DNA of 64,000 nt from Aerolutibacter ruishenii (GCF_007830115.1 NZ_VLKP01000008.1:124001-188000), one strand, 5' to 3'. Shown: positions 27,376 to 37,380, counted from the stretch's first letter. Notes: generated from the sequence alone by a model not told the origin. Translations and numbers: made by a program.

Positions 27376-29439
27376 CTAGTCCTCTTCCACCCTCGGCTTG
27401 TAGGCTTCGGTGAGCTTCTTCTGCACCTGCGCCGGCACCGGCTCGTAGTGGCTGAAATCCAGCGAGTAGCGCCCACGCCCCGCCGTCACCGACTTCAGTT
27501 CCGCGGCGTAGCCCTCCAACTCCGATAGCGGCACCTGCGCCTTGACCACGATCTCGTGGCCGCGCGCGGCGTCGGTCCCATTGATGCGCGCGCGCTTGCC
27601 CGCCAGTCCGCCGCTGATGTCGCCCATGTGCTGCTCCGCGGCGCTGACCTCCAGGTCCACGATCGGCTCAAGCACCTGCGGCCGCGCCTTGGCGATCGCA
27701 TCGAGGAACGCCTTCTTGCCCGCGGCCACGAACGCCACTTCCTTGCTGTCCACCGGGTGGTGCTTGCCGTCGTACACGATCACGCGGATGTCCTGCATCG
27801 GGTAGCCGGCAATCGCGCCATGCTGCAGCACCTGGCGCACGCCTTTCTCCACCGCCGGCAGGAACTGTCCGGGAATCGTCCCGCCCTTGACCTCGTCGAC
27901 GAATTCGAAGCCGCTGCCGCGCGGCAGCGGCTCGATGCGCAGGAACACCTCGCCGAACTGGCCCGCGCCGCCGGTCTGCTTCTTGTGCCGGTGGTGGCCC
28001 TCGGCCTTGCTGCTCACGGTCTCGCGGTAGGCGATGCGCGGCGGGCGTGACTTCACCTCCACGCCGTAGCGCTCCTTCAGCCGATCCAGGTTGACGCGCA
28101 GGTGCAGGTCGGACAGGCCGCGCACCACGGTCTCGTTGGTTTCGGTCTCGTGCTCCACGTGGAAGCACGGATCTTCCTCGGCCAGCTTGTGCAGGGCGTT
28201 GGCGAGTTTCTGCTCCTGGCCCTTGCTCGCCGCCTCGATGGCCAGGCCGAACATCGGCTTGGGGAAGTCCAGCGGCGCCAGGTGGATCCGGTCCGCATCA
28301 AAGCTGTCGTGCAGCACCGCGTCAAAGTGCAGTTCGTCGACCTTGGCCACCGCGGCGATGTCGCCGGGCACCGCTTCGTCGATCTCCACGTGCTCCTTGC
28401 CCTTGAGCTTGAACAGGTGGCCGACCTTGAACGGCTTCTTGCCGTCATCGACGAACAGCTGCGTGTCCTTCTTCACCGTGCCCTGGTACACGCGGAACAC
28501 GCCCAGCTTGCCGACGAAGGGGTCGTTGACGATCTTGAACACGTCGGCGATGACGTGCGCGTCCGGATCGGGGTGGGCGTCGACCGGTTCGGGGCCGTGG
28601 CCGTTGAGCTTGTGGAACGCCGGCGGGTTGGCCTCGGCCGGGTTGGGGAACAGGCGCTCGGCTACGTCCAGCAGTTCCTTCACACCTACGCCGCTGCGCG
28701 CAGAGCAGAACAGCACCGGCACCAGGTGGCCTTCACGCAGGCACTGCTCGAACGCGTCGTGCAACTCCTGCCCGGACAGGCCGCCTTCGCCCAGGTCCAG
28801 GTAGTGTTCCATCACCGTCTCGTTGATCTCCACCACCTGGTCGATGATCTTCTGGTGCCACTCGGCGACCGGGCCGAGGTCGCTGTCGCCCGCATTGCTG
28901 CCGAAGCAGTCCACCACGCGCTTGCCGCCCTCGGCGGGCAGGTTCAGCGGCAGGCATTCGGCACCGATGCCCTCGCGCAATACTGCCAGCACGCCAGCGG
29001 GGTCGGCATCGGCGTGGTCGATCTTGTTGATCACGATGGCGCGGCACAGGTTGCGCGCCTTGGCGTACTCCAGCATGCGCCGCGTGCCGTACTCCACGCC
29101 GAGGTCGGCGTCGACCACCACCAGCACGGTCTCCACCGCTGCAAGCGCGGACAGTGCGGGGCCGCGGAAGTCAGGGTAGCCGGGGGTGTCGATCAGGTTG
29201 AGGTGCACGTGCTGCCCGGAAGCGGCCCCGTGGTCGATGCTGGCGATGGCGGCATCCATGGAATGGCCGCGCTGTTTCTCCATCGGGTCGAAGTCGGAGA
29301 CGGTGCTGCCGCGCTCGACCGTACCTGCCGTCTGGAGGGTGCCGCCGGTCTGCAGCAGGGCTTCGAACAGGGTGGTTTTGCCGGCGGCGGGGTGGCCTGC
29401 GAGGGCCACGTTGCGGATGGAGGTTGTGCTGTAGGACAT
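27376..29439 (-). CDS. elongation factor G-like GTPase (FusA2 type)
   Basis: A 687-residue paralogue of elongation factor G. GTPase motifs are GHPAAGKTT (P-loop, near residue 15-23), DTPGYPDF (G3), NKID (G4) and a C-terminal part with domains II-V, including YRETVSSKAEGHHRHKKQTGGAGQF and the domain IV-V block ending AYKPRVEED. Canonical EF-G has His after DTPG; here Tyr replaces it, which should alter GTP hydrolysis. This class is not the main translocase; proposed roles include ribosome recycling or stress adaptation. MSYSTTS at 29439 follows GGGAGAAG and is preferred over an upstream ATG at 29589. Confidence 0.9.
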   Translation of the reverse strand: MSYSTTSIRNVALAGHPAAGKTTLFEALLQTGGTLQTAGTVERGSTVSDFDPMEKQRGHSMDAAIASIDHGAASGQHVHLNLIDTPGYPDFRGPALSALAAVETVLVVVDADLGVEYGTRRMLEYAKARNLCRAIVINKIDHADADPAGVLAVLREGIGAECLPLNLPAEGGKRVVDCFGSNAGDSDLGPVAEWHQKIIDQVVEINETVMEHYLDLGEGGLSGQELHDAFEQCLREGHLVPVLFCSARSGVGVKELLDVAERLFPNPAEANPPAFHKLNGHGPEPVDAHPDPDAHVIADVFKIVNDPFVGKLGVFRVYQGTVKKDTQLFVDDGKKPFKVGHLFKLKGKEHVEIDEAVPGDIAAVAKVDELHFDAVLHDSFDADRIHLAPLDFPKPMFGLAIEAASKGQEQKLANALHKLAEEDPCFHVEHETETNETVVRGLSDLHLRVNLDRLKERYGVEVKSRPPRIAYRETVSSKAEGHHRHKKQTGGAGQFGEVFLRIEPLPRGSGFEFVDEVKGGTIPGQFLPAVEKGVRQVLQHGAIAGYPMQDIRVIVYDGKHHPVDSKEVAFVAAGKKAFLDAIAKARPQVLEPIVDLEVSAAEQHMGDISGGLAGKRARINGTDAARGHEIVVKAQVPLSELEGYAAELKSVTAGRGRYSLDFSHYEPVPAQVQKKLTEAYKPRVEED

Positions 29440-29661
29440 GAGCGGACTTCTCCCTGTGACAAGGGTGGGAAGGCCGTCATGGCTGTCCGCGCTTCGCGCC
29501 GGAGCGGTGGGCGCTCGGCGGGCGGTCATGGCGGGGTGCCGGCGCGGGGGCCGGGAGGCAAAGATCACGCCGTGGGGGCCTGGGGTCAAGTCGGGCGGCG
29601 GGGCGCGGGCTTAACACTCGCGGCGGTAGGCTGTGTGTCCCTCACGACAAGGAGTGGCGAA

Positions 29662-30099
29662 ATGGCCTTCAAGCGTTACGCGGAAGCGATGTGGCAGGGC
29701 GGGCTGCAGGCGGGCAAGGGCAACATGAGCACGCCGCAGAGCGGGCTGTTCGCCCATCAGAACTTCTCGTTCAAGACCCGCTTCGGCGATGAGAAGGGGA
29801 CCAATCCCGAGGAACTGCTGGCGGCGGCGCACGCGGGCTGCTTCAGCATGGCGCTGTCGGCCACGCTGGAGAAGGCGGGGTTCACCGCCGACAACGTGCA
29901 GACCCGTGCCGAGGTGACGATGGAACCGGGCAAGGACCCCGGCCCGACGATCACCGGGGTCAACCTGGTGGTCAACGCCAAGGTGCCCGGCATCAGCCCC
30001 GAGCAGTTCGAGGAGATCGCCGAATCGGCCAAGGCCGGCTGCGTGATCTCGCGCACGCTGGCGGTACCGGTGACGCTGTCGGCGATGCTGGTCAGCTGA
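29662..30099 (+). CDS. osmC: OsmC/Ohr family peroxiredoxin-like protein
   Basis: A 145-residue OsmC-type thiol peroxidase that reduces organic hydroperoxides. The two redox cysteines are Cys60 in AAAHAGCFSMAL and Cys127 in KAGCVISR, and GTNPEELL precedes the first as usual. OsmC rather than Ohr is favoured by the NPEELLAAAHAGCF pattern. AAGGAG nine bases ahead of the ATG is a strong ribosome site. It is divergent from fusA2, whose start is 222 bases away; that gap shows no other feature I can support. Confidence 0.9.
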   Translation: MAFKRYAEAMWQGGLQAGKGNMSTPQSGLFAHQNFSFKTRFGDEKGTNPEELLAAAHAGCFSMALSATLEKAGFTADNVQTRAEVTMEPGKDPGPTITGVNLVVNAKVPGISPEQFEEIAESAKAGCVISRTLAVPVTLSAMLVS

Positions 30100-30132
30100 C
30101 GCGGAGCGCGGTGCGGACTGGCTGTCGCAGGC

Positions 30133-30166
30133 CTGAATGCGTCGCGCCGCCGTGAGGCGGATTCAG
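30133..30166 (+). terminator. possible hairpin downstream of osmC
   Basis: CTGAAT and ATTCAG (30133-30138, 30161-30166) flank an inner CCGCC-GTGA-GGCGG hairpin 34 bases past the osmC stop. The left side has an 8-base unpaired bulge and no T-run follows, so it is a weak call. Confidence 0.3.
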
Positions 30167-30224
30167 CCGGGTTTAACCGCACGCGCCCGAGGATCACTCC
30201 ACGCCATCCCGGCGTGTGGGAGCC

Positions 30225-30902
30225 ATGATGAACCGCCTTCTCGCCTCGTCCCTCGCCTTCGCGCTCGCGGCCACCGTCGGCACCGCGTCGGCCCAGTCCT
30301 ACGACGCCGGCCGTGGCGACTACCCGGACAGCTATGCGGGCACGTCGCAGTCCGACTACGCGCGGGTGATCCGCGTCGATCCGGTGTTCGAGTCCGGCTA
30401 CACCCCGGCGCGCGGCCAGCGTTGCTACGACAGCCCGGTGTACGCCGGTGGCAGCTACGACCCGTACCGCAACGATCGCGCCTATGACGGCTATCGCGAC
30501 CAGCGCCGCGACGGCTATTACGACCAGTACGGCAACTACCGTACCGGCAGCCAGGGCGGCACCCAGGCCGGCAGCACCATGGCCACGGTGATCGGCGGCG
30601 TGGTGGGCGCGGTGGTCGGCAGCCAGGTGGGCGGCGGCTCGGCGCGCTACGCGACCTCGGCCATCGGCTCGATGGTGGGCGGCCTGGCCGGCAAGCAGAT
30701 CTACGACCAGAGCCATCGCCAGCGCACCGCCACCACCCGGGTCTGCGATCCGGAGCCGGTGGACGGGCGCTATGCCAGCACCGACCGTGCGGTCAACGCG
30801 TATGACGTGACGTACGAGTACGGTGGCCGCCGCTACACCAGCCGCACCCACTACCACCCCGGCGACCGTATCCGCGTGCGCGTGGACGTGCGGCCGGACT
30901 GA
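30225..30902 (+). CDS. glycine-zipper 2TM outer-membrane-type protein
   Basis: A 225-residue exported protein. A signal peptide (residues 1-23, ending SAQ) is followed by a Tyr/Asp/Arg-rich region with a repeated YDxYRDxRRD pattern, then the glycine-zipper helices TVIGGVVGAVVGSQVGGGS and AIGSMVGGLAGKQIYDQSH (about residues 123-160), and a C-terminal beta domain with CDPEPVDG and DVTYEYGGRRY. The fold resembles the rickettsial 17-kDa surface antigen family found in the cell envelope. Function is unknown. The ATG at 30225 is used; 30228 is also possible. Confidence 0.8.
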   Translation: MMNRLLASSLAFALAATVGTASAQSYDAGRGDYPDSYAGTSQSDYARVIRVDPVFESGYTPARGQRCYDSPVYAGGSYDPYRNDRAYDGYRDQRRDGYYDQYGNYRTGSQGGTQAGSTMATVIGGVVGAVVGSQVGGGSARYATSAIGSMVGGLAGKQIYDQSHRQRTATTRVCDPEPVDGRYASTDRAVNAYDVTYEYGGRRYTSRTHYHPGDRIRVRVDVRPD

Positions 30903-30905
30903 TGT

Positions 30906-31787
30906 TCAGTGCTCCCAGGCGATGTGGCCGCTGACCACGTCGCACACGCGGCCGCCGGACCAGACTTCGCCTTCGGCATCCACCTGCAGGTCGATGATGG
31001 CGTCGTGGCCGACCTCGCGGCCCTGGCTGACGCGGTAGCGGCCTTCGGTGCCGGGCAGGGCGTCGCGCGCCGCCAGCCACGCCGCCAGCGTGGCGTTGGC
31101 CGCGCCCGAGGCGGCATCCTCGAAGCGGGCGGGAGCGCCGACGAAGGCGCGCACGGCGTAGTAGTAGACCGGGTCGTCGCTGCGGGCATAGGCGAACAGG
31201 CCCATCGACTCGGTGGCCTGGGCGAGGGCGCTGATGGCGTCCCAGTCGGGGGTTGCGGCACGCAGCGCGGTTTCGTTGGCAAGTTCGGCCAGCCACCAGC
31301 GGCGGCCGCCATCCACCAGCGCGGGCGGCAGCGTGCCCAGCGGCAGGCCGCGCAGGGCCGGCGCGAGGCGCGGATCGGTCGCGTCGGCTACTTCCACCAC
31401 GCGTGCCCGCGGCGTGCGCACCGCGATGCTGCGGCGGCGGCCCTCGCCCACCACGCGCAACGGCAGCACGCCGGCGATGCCTTCCTGCCATAGCAGGCCG
31501 TCCTTCGGCGCGGCCAGGCCGGCCTGCATCACCGCGTGCGCGGTGCCGACGCTGGGGTGGCCGGCGAACGGCACTTCGCGGCGCGGGCTGAACATCCGTA
31601 CCCGGTAGTTGGCGCCCGGCTGGGTGGGCGGGAACACGAAGGTGGTTTCCGGCAGCCGGGTCCAGCGGGCGATGGCCTGCATGGTGGCGTCGTCCAGGCC
31701 CTCGGCGTCGAGCACCACGGCGAGCGGGTTGCCGGCACCGGGCCGGTCGGCGAACACGTCCAACTGGACGTAGCGGCGAAGCGTCAT
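30906..31787 (-). CDS. PhzF family isomerase-like protein
   Basis: A 293-residue protein of the PhzF/YddE (diaminopimelate-epimerase fold) family: YVQLDVFADRPGAGNPLAVV opens it, ETTFVFPP contains the conserved Glu used as the acid/base in PhzF, and MFSPRREVPFAGHPSVGTAH and GAANATLAAWL follow. Members isomerise small acids; actual substrates are mostly unknown, and no phenazine genes are present. The start MTLRRY at 31787 is selected. It ends three bases after the glycine-zipper gene's stop on the opposite strand. Confidence 0.88.
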   Translation of the reverse strand: MTLRRYVQLDVFADRPGAGNPLAVVLDAEGLDDATMQAIARWTRLPETTFVFPPTQPGANYRVRMFSPRREVPFAGHPSVGTAHAVMQAGLAAPKDGLLWQEGIAGVLPLRVVGEGRRRSIAVRTPRARVVEVADATDPRLAPALRGLPLGTLPPALVDGGRRWWLAELANETALRAATPDWDAISALAQATESMGLFAYARSDDPVYYYAVRAFVGAPARFEDAASGAANATLAAWLAARDALPGTEGRYRVSQGREVGHDAIIDLQVDAEGEVWSGGRVCDVVSGHIAWEH

Positions 31788-31953
31788 CGGGGGAACATCC
31801 TGGGGGAGGGCGCCCGCCCGCAACAGCCGGGCGAGCGGGGCATTCTAGGCTTTCGCCGCAGGACTTGCCGCCGCGGTTGCCGGTGCAACCGCCCAACATC
31901 GCCCGGCGGTTTCGGGGGACAATACGCGCCCTTTCCCCGGAGATCGAAAGACC

Positions 31954-34548
31954 GTGTTGGCGCAATCGCAGCGTTGGGTTGTACTCAAGTTCGGTGGCAC
32001 CTCGGTGTCCCGCCGCAACCGTTGGGACAACATCGGCCGCATTGCCGCCAAACGGATGGCCGGGGACGACGCGCGGGTGCTGGTGGTGGTGTCGGCGCTG
32101 TCGGGCGTGACCAACGAGCTGCAGGCCATTGCCAATGGCGACGGCATCGACGGCCGCATCGCCGGACTGGTGGAGCGCCACCGCGCGTTCTGCACCGAGC
32201 TGGAACTGGACCCGGACGCGGTACTGGGCGAGCGCCTTGCGGCGTTGCAGGCGCTGGCCGCCGATCCGCGCGCGGCCCGCCGTGCGCTGGACTGGCAGGC
32301 CGAGGTGCTGGGGCAGGGCGAGCTGCTGTCGTCCACCATCGGTGCGGCCTACCTGCGCGCGCAGGGCCACGACTTCGGCTGGTGCGACGCGCGCCAGTGG
32401 CTGGACGCCGTCGCGCTACCCAACCAGAGCGAATGGTCGGGGCGGCTGTCGGTGAATTGCCGCACGCAGGCCGATGCGGGCTTCGCCGAGCGCTTCGCCG
32501 CGCAGCCCACGGCCATGCTGATCACCCAGGGTTTCATCGCGCGGCATGGCGATGGCGGCACCGCCATCCTCGGTCGTGGCGGTTCGGATACGTCGGCCGC
32601 GTATTTCGGCGCGCTGCTCAAGGCCGCGCGCGTGGAGATCTGGACCGACGTGCCGGGCATGTTCAGCGCCAACCCGCGCGACGTGCCCGATGCGCGCCTG
32701 CTCTCGCGCCTGCACTATGCCGAGGCGCAGGAAATCGCCACCACCGGCGCCAAGGTGTTGCATCCGCGCTCCATCGCGCCGTGCCGCGACGCCGGCGTGC
32801 CGATGGCCATCCTCGACACCGAGCGCCCCGACGAACTGGGCACGCGCATCGACGCGCTGGCCGCGACCGTGCCGGGCGTCAAGGCCATCAGCCGCCGCAA
32901 CGGCATCGTGCTGGTGTCGATGGAAAGCATCGGCATGTGGCAGCAGGTCGGCTTCCTGGCCGATGTGTTCGAGCGCTTCAAGCGCCACGGGTTGTCGATC
33001 GACCTGATCGGTTCGTCCGAGACCAACGTCACGGTGTCGCTGGACCCCAGCGAGAACCTGGTCAACAGCAACGTGCTGGCCGCGCTTTCCGAGGACCTGG
33101 CCGAAGTGTGCCGGGTCAAGGTGATCGCGCCGTGCGCGGCCATCACCCTGGTCGGCCGCGGCATGCGTTCGCTGCTGCACAAGCTGTCCGACATCTGGGC
33201 CACCTTCGGCCGCGAGCGCGTGCACCTGATCTCGCAGTCGTCCAACGACCTCAACCTGACCTTCGTCATCGACGAGGCCGATGCCGACGGCCTGCTGCCG
33301 CAGCTGCATGCCGAGCTGATCCGCTGCGGCGCGATGCCGGTGCAGGACGCCAATGTGTTCGGCCCCAGCTGGAAGGAGATCGCGCACGGCAAGCCGTTAC
33401 GCGAGACGCCGTGGTGGTCCAGGCAGCGCGAGGCGCTGCTGCAGGCCGCGCAGGCGGGGACGCCGCGCTACGTGTACGACCTGGACACCGTGCGTGCCCG
33501 TGCCCGCGCGCTGGCGTCGATCACCGCCATCGACCGCTGCTTCTATGCGATCAAGGCCAACCCGCACCCGGCCATCCTCAAGGCGGTGGTGGCGGAAGGC
33601 TTCGGCCTGGAATGCGTGTCGCAGGCCGAGCTCGACCACGTGTTCAGCGTGGTGCCCAACATGGCGCCGCAGCGCGTGCTGTTCACGCCCAGCTTCGCGC
33701 CGCGCCGCGAGTACGAAGCGGCGTTCGCGCGCGGGGTGAATGTCACCCTGGACAACATCGAGGCGCTGCAGCGCTGGCCCGAGGCGTTCCGCGGTCGCAC
33801 GCTGTGGCTGCGCCTGGACCTGGGCCACGGTGAAGGCCACCACGAGAAGGTGCGCACCGGCGGCGTCGCCGCCAAGTTCGGCCTGCCGGTGGCGCGCTTC
33901 GACGCGTTCGTCAGCGAGGCCAACAAGCTGGGCGTGCGCATCGGCGGACTGCACGCGCACCTGGGCAGCGGCATCGACGACCCGCGCCACTGGCGCGACG
34001 TGTACGCCAACCTCGCCGGGCTGGCCGACAGCGTGGGCACCATCGAGTTCATCGACATCGGCGGTGGCCTGCCGATTCCGTACACGCCCAATGCCGAGGT
34101 GTTCGACCTGGGCGCGTGGCGCACCGGACTGGACGAGATCAAGGCCGAATACCCGCGTTTCGGCCTGGTGATCGAGCCGGGCCGCTACCTGGTGGCCGAG
34201 GCCGGCGTGCTGCTGCTGTCCGTCACCCAGGTGGTGGAGAAGGACGGCGTGCGCCGGGTGGGCGCCGATGGCGGCATGAACGCGCTGGTGCGGCCGGCCA
34301 TGTACGAGGCCTACCACGGCATCCACAACCTCAGCCGCCTCGATGACGGGGCCAGGCAGGTGTTCGACGTGGTCGGCCCGATCTGCGAGACCGGCGACGT
34401 GCTGGGCCGCGCCCGCCTGCTGCCGGCCGCGACCGCCGAAGGCGACGTGCTGCTGGTGGCCGACGCGGGCGCCTACGGTATGGCGATGGCGAACACTTAC
34501 AATCTGCGGGCCCTGCCGGCCGAGCAGGTGTTGGGAAAAACCGAGTGA
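31954..34548 (+). CDS. lysAC: bifunctional aspartate kinase / diaminopimelate decarboxylase
   Basis: An 864-residue fusion of the first and last enzymes of lysine synthesis. Residues 1-450 are aspartokinase: KFGGTSV at 12-18, GRGGSDTSAAY, and two regulatory ACT domains near 305-450. Residues 490-864 are a PLP-dependent DAP decarboxylase: FYAIKANPHP with PLP Lys534, HAHLGSGI, EFIDIGGGLPIPY, EPGRYLV and GPICETGD with the dimer-spanning Cys. Start is GTG at 31954. This fusion is usual for xanthomonads. The stop overlaps murL (TGATG), so it shares a transcript with peptidoglycan genes. I found no lysine riboswitch in the 166-base upstream gap. Confidence 0.95.
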   Translation: MLAQSQRWVVLKFGGTSVSRRNRWDNIGRIAAKRMAGDDARVLVVVSALSGVTNELQAIANGDGIDGRIAGLVERHRAFCTELELDPDAVLGERLAALQALAADPRAARRALDWQAEVLGQGELLSSTIGAAYLRAQGHDFGWCDARQWLDAVALPNQSEWSGRLSVNCRTQADAGFAERFAAQPTAMLITQGFIARHGDGGTAILGRGGSDTSAAYFGALLKAARVEIWTDVPGMFSANPRDVPDARLLSRLHYAEAQEIATTGAKVLHPRSIAPCRDAGVPMAILDTERPDELGTRIDALAATVPGVKAISRRNGIVLVSMESIGMWQQVGFLADVFERFKRHGLSIDLIGSSETNVTVSLDPSENLVNSNVLAALSEDLAEVCRVKVIAPCAAITLVGRGMRSLLHKLSDIWATFGRERVHLISQSSNDLNLTFVIDEADADGLLPQLHAELIRCGAMPVQDANVFGPSWKEIAHGKPLRETPWWSRQREALLQAAQAGTPRYVYDLDTVRARARALASITAIDRCFYAIKANPHPAILKAVVAEGFGLECVSQAELDHVFSVVPNMAPQRVLFTPSFAPRREYEAAFARGVNVTLDNIEALQRWPEAFRGRTLWLRLDLGHGEGHHEKVRTGGVAAKFGLPVARFDAFVSEANKLGVRIGGLHAHLGSGIDDPRHWRDVYANLAGLADSVGTIEFIDIGGGLPIPYTPNAEVFDLGAWRTGLDEIKAEYPRFGLVIEPGRYLVAEAGVLLLSVTQVVEKDGVRRVGADGGMNALVRPAMYEAYHGIHNLSRLDDGARQVFDVVGPICETGDVLGRARLLPAATAEGDVLLVADAGAYGMAMANTYNLRALPAEQVLGKTE

Positions 34549-35999
34549 TGGGTGTGGACATGGGCGAGTGGCGGTTCCAGCGTGACGGCATCAAGGCGTT
34601 CCGGTTCGTGCGTTGCGAACTGGATGCGGCGACGGGCGTCGCGCGGCTGGTGTACGCCTTCGACGATGGTCCGGAGCTGGTGGAGACCGTCACCATTCCG
34701 GGCGCGCCATTCACCCTCGATGGCGCCCGCGCCACGGCGGTGCAGCGCGCGCTGCAGTTGCTGCACCTGATCACCGGCGTGAGCTATTACAAGGCGGCGG
34801 TGCCGGAGGAGATCCGCATCGAGTCGTACGCGATCGATGCCGATACCGCGGCACTGCTGGAGTCGGTGTATGTGCATGGGCTGGGCGAGTTCGCCTACCG
34901 CAATGGGCTTAACCTGCACGGGAAGATTCGTTTCCCGCATGCGGTGTTGGCGACTGGCGATGCGTCCGGACCCGCGTCCGCGTCCGCAGCAGCATCCCAA
35001 GCCGCAGTCGCCGATGATGCTGCGGCTTCGTCCGCTGGAGCGCCCGCGCTGGGCCTGCGCGAACACGCCCTGGTCGCCATCGGCGGCGGCAAAGACTCGC
35101 TGGTCAGCATCGAGGCGCTGCGTGCGCTGGGCATCGACCAGACGGTGACCTGGATCGGCGGCTCGCAGTTGATCAAGGCCTGCGCCGAACGCACCGGTCT
35201 GCCCACGCTCAACCTCGGCCGAGCGCTGGCGCCGCAACTGTTCGACTACAACCGCGAAGGCGCCTGGAACGGCCACATCCCGGTGACCGCGGTGAACTCC
35301 GCGATCCTGGTGCTGGCCGCGCTGCTGCACGGCGTGGACCAGGTGGTGTTCTCCAACGAGCGCTCGGCCAGCTACGGCAGCCTGATCGAAGGCACCGGCG
35401 AGGTGAACCACCAGTGGTCCAAGGGCTGGGCGTTCGAGTCGGCCTTCGGCGGGTACATCGAGCAGCACGTCGCCGCCGACCTGCACTACTACTCGCTGCT
35501 GCGTCCGCTCAGTGAGCTTGCGGTGGCGCGGCAGTTCGCCCGCACCGACCGCTACGACGCGCACTTCAGCAGCTGCAACCGCAATTTCCACATCCTCGGC
35601 GAACGCCCGGCCAACCGCTGGTGCGGCGTGTGCCCCAAGTGCCACTTCGTGTTCCTGGCGCTGGCGCCGTTCATGCCCAAGCCGCGGCTGGTGGGCATCT
35701 TTGGCCGCAACCTGCTCGACGATCCGGCGCAGACCGCGGGTTACGACGCGCTGCTGGAGTACCAGGACCACAAGCCGTTCGAGTGCGTGGGCGAGGGCAA
35801 GGAGTCGCGTGCGGCGATGGCCGCGCTGGCGGCGCGTCCCGAATGGCGGGAGGACGCACTGGTCAAGCGTTTCGCGCGCGAGATCCTGCCGCAGCTCGAC
35901 GCCACCGAACTGGCGATCGAGCCGCTGCTCGTGATCGACGACGAGCACCGCATCCCCGCCAAGCTGTGGGGCCGCCTGCGTGCGCATCTCGCAGCTTGA
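34548..35999 (+). CDS. murL: UDP-MurNAc-L-Ala-L-Glu epimerase MurL
   Basis: A 483-residue enzyme that epimerises the terminal L-Glu of UDP-MurNAc-L-Ala-L-Glu to D-Glu in the cytoplasm, as shown for the Xanthomonas oryzae homologue. The segment [18 protein letters not shown] (178-195) is an ATP-pyrophosphatase-like motif, consistent with ATP use; HWQSKGWAFE-type and [15 protein letters not shown] stretches are also typical. Residues 139-167 form an Ala/Ser-rich linker. The ATG shares one base with the preceding stop (TGATG), and murD2 starts 20 bases before the murL end. GTG at 34545 and ATG at 34560 are alternative starts. Confidence 0.9.
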   Translation: MGVDMGEWRFQRDGIKAFRFVRCELDAATGVARLVYAFDDGPELVETVTIPGAPFTLDGARATAVQRALQLLHLITGVSYYKAAVPEEIRIESYAIDADTAALLESVYVHGLGEFAYRNGLNLHGKIRFPHAVLATGDASGPASASAAASQAAVADDAAASSAGAPALGLREHALVAIGGGKDSLVSIEALRALGIDQTVTWIGGSQLIKACAERTGLPTLNLGRALAPQLFDYNREGAWNGHIPVTAVNSAILVLAALLHGVDQVVFSNERSASYGSLIEGTGEVNHQWSKGWAFESAFGGYIEQHVAADLHYYSLLRPLSELAVARQFARTDRYDAHFSSCNRNFHILGERPANRWCGVCPKCHFVFLALAPFMPKPRLVGIFGRNLLDDPAQTAGYDALLEYQDHKPFECVGEGKESRAAMAALAARPEWREDALVKRFAREILPQLDATELAIEPLLVIDDEHRIPAKLWGRLRAHLAA

Positions 36000-37380
36000 T
36001 GGCCAACGCGTCGCGCTGTGGGGCTGGGGCCGTGAAGGCCACTCCGCCTACCGCGCGCTGCGCGGGCGTTTGCCGCACCTGCCGCTGACCCTGTTCTGCG
36101 CCGACGAGGAAGTCGCCAACGCCCAGGCCTTGGGCGACCCGAGGCTGGCGGTTGAAACCGCCGCGACCGCCGAGCGCCTGTCGGCCTTCGACGTGGTGGT
36201 GAAATCGCCCGGCATCAGTCCCTACAAGCCCGAAGCGGTGGCCGCACGCGCGCGCGGCACCCGCTTCATCGGCGGCACCGCGCTGTGGTTTGCCGAGCAC
36301 GCCGGGCCCGATGGCATCGTGACCAACACGGTCTGCGTCACCGGCACCAAGGGCAAGAGCACCACGACTTCGCTGCTGGCGCACCTGCTGCGCGCCGGCG
36401 GGCATGTCACCGCACTGGCCGGCAACATCGGCCTGCCGCTGCTGGAGCTGCCAGAGTCGCCGGTGCCGGCCTACCGGGCCATCGAACTGTCCAGCTACCA
36501 GACCGGCGACGTGGCCGACAGCGGCGCGCGCCCGGACGTGGCGGTGGTGCTCAACATTTTCCCCGAACATCTGGACTGGCACGGCGGCGAAGCGCGCTAT
36601 GTCGAGGACAAGCTGCGCCTGCTGACCGGCGCGCGGCCCAGGATCGCAATCATCAACGCCAACGACCCGCATCTGGCGGGGTTGTCACTGCCCGACAGCG
36701 ACGTGCGCTGCTTCGGCCACGCCGAGGGCTGGCACCTGCGCGAAGACGTGCTGTACCGCGGTGACCGGCAGGTGATGGACACTGCCGCGCTGCCGCTGCC
36801 GGGGCGCCACAACCGCGGCAACCTGTGCGCGGTGCTGGCGGCGATCGAGGCGCTGGGCCTGGATGCGGTAGCGCTCGCGCCGCATGCCGCCGACTTCAAG
36901 CCACTGCCGCACCGCCTGCAGACCCTGGGCGTGCGCGATGGCCTCACCTGGGTCAACGATTCGATCAGCACCACGCCCTTCGCCAGCCTGGCGGCACTGG
37001 ATTGTTTCCGAAGCCGCCGCGTGGCGATCCTGGTCGGCGGCCATGACCGCGGCGTGGACTGGCACGCCTTCGCCGAGGCGATGCGACATGGCGCGCCACA
37101 GGCGATCGTGACGATGGGGCAGAACGGCCCGCGCATCCACGAGTTGCTGGCGCCGCTGTCCGGTGAGGGCCGCTTTGCGCTGTCCGCCGCTGACGATCTG
37201 GCCATGGCGATCACGCAGGCCCGGACCGTATTGGGCAATGACGGCGTGTTGCTGCTGTCCCCGGGCGCACCCAGCTTTGGTCCGTACCGCGACTACGTGG
37301 CCCGCGGCCGCCATTTCGCACAACTGGGCGGGTTCGACCCGGACAGCATCAGCACGATTCCGGGGTTGGGCATCGCCTGA
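35980..37380 (+). CDS. murD2: UDP-MurNAc-L-alanine--L-glutamate ligase MurD2
   Basis: A 466-residue Mur ligase adding L-Glu (rather than D-Glu) to UDP-MurNAc-L-Ala. Residues 1-110 are the UDP-binding domain ([17 protein letters not shown]), 115-295 the ATP domain with P-loop [10 protein letters not shown] (121-130) and [11 protein letters not shown], and the rest the C-terminal domain with LVGGHDRG and [18 protein letters not shown]. Start is GTG at 35980, overlapping murL by 20 bases. With MurL it replaces the MurI-MurD route. A conventional murD would be expected elsewhere in the dcw cluster; it cannot be seen here. Confidence 0.9.
   Translation: MRISQLDGQRVALWGWGREGHSAYRALRGRLPHLPLTLFCADEEVANAQALGDPRLAVETAATAERLSAFDVVVKSPGISPYKPEAVAARARGTRFIGGTALWFAEHAGPDGIVTNTVCVTGTKGKSTTTSLLAHLLRAGGHVTALAGNIGLPLLELPESPVPAYRAIELSSYQTGDVADSGARPDVAVVLNIFPEHLDWHGGEARYVEDKLRLLTGARPRIAIINANDPHLAGLSLPDSDVRCFGHAEGWHLREDVLYRGDRQVMDTAALPLPGRHNRGNLCAVLAAIEALGLDAVALAPHAADFKPLPHRLQTLGVRDGLTWVNDSISTTPFASLAALDCFRSRRVAILVGGHDRGVDWHAFAEAMRHGAPQAIVTMGQNGPRIHELLAPLSGEGRFALSAADDLAMAITQARTVLGNDGVLLLSPGAPSFGPYRDYVARGRHFAQLGGFDPDSISTIPGLGIA

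Noticed and set aside
28102-29661. Apparent N-terminal extension of OsmC running antisense through fusA2
   Set aside because: OsmC starts at 29662 with a strong ribosome site; the upstream frame lies opposite fusA2 and has no recognisable content.
31788-31953. Lysine riboswitch before the aspartokinase fusion
   Set aside because: The 166-base gap is too short and lacks the conserved helices I would expect of a lysine riboswitch.
34545-34560. GTG at 34545 or ATG at 34560 as the murL start
   Set aside because: ATG at 34548 overlaps the preceding stop by one base, the common coupled arrangement; the others remain possible but less likely.
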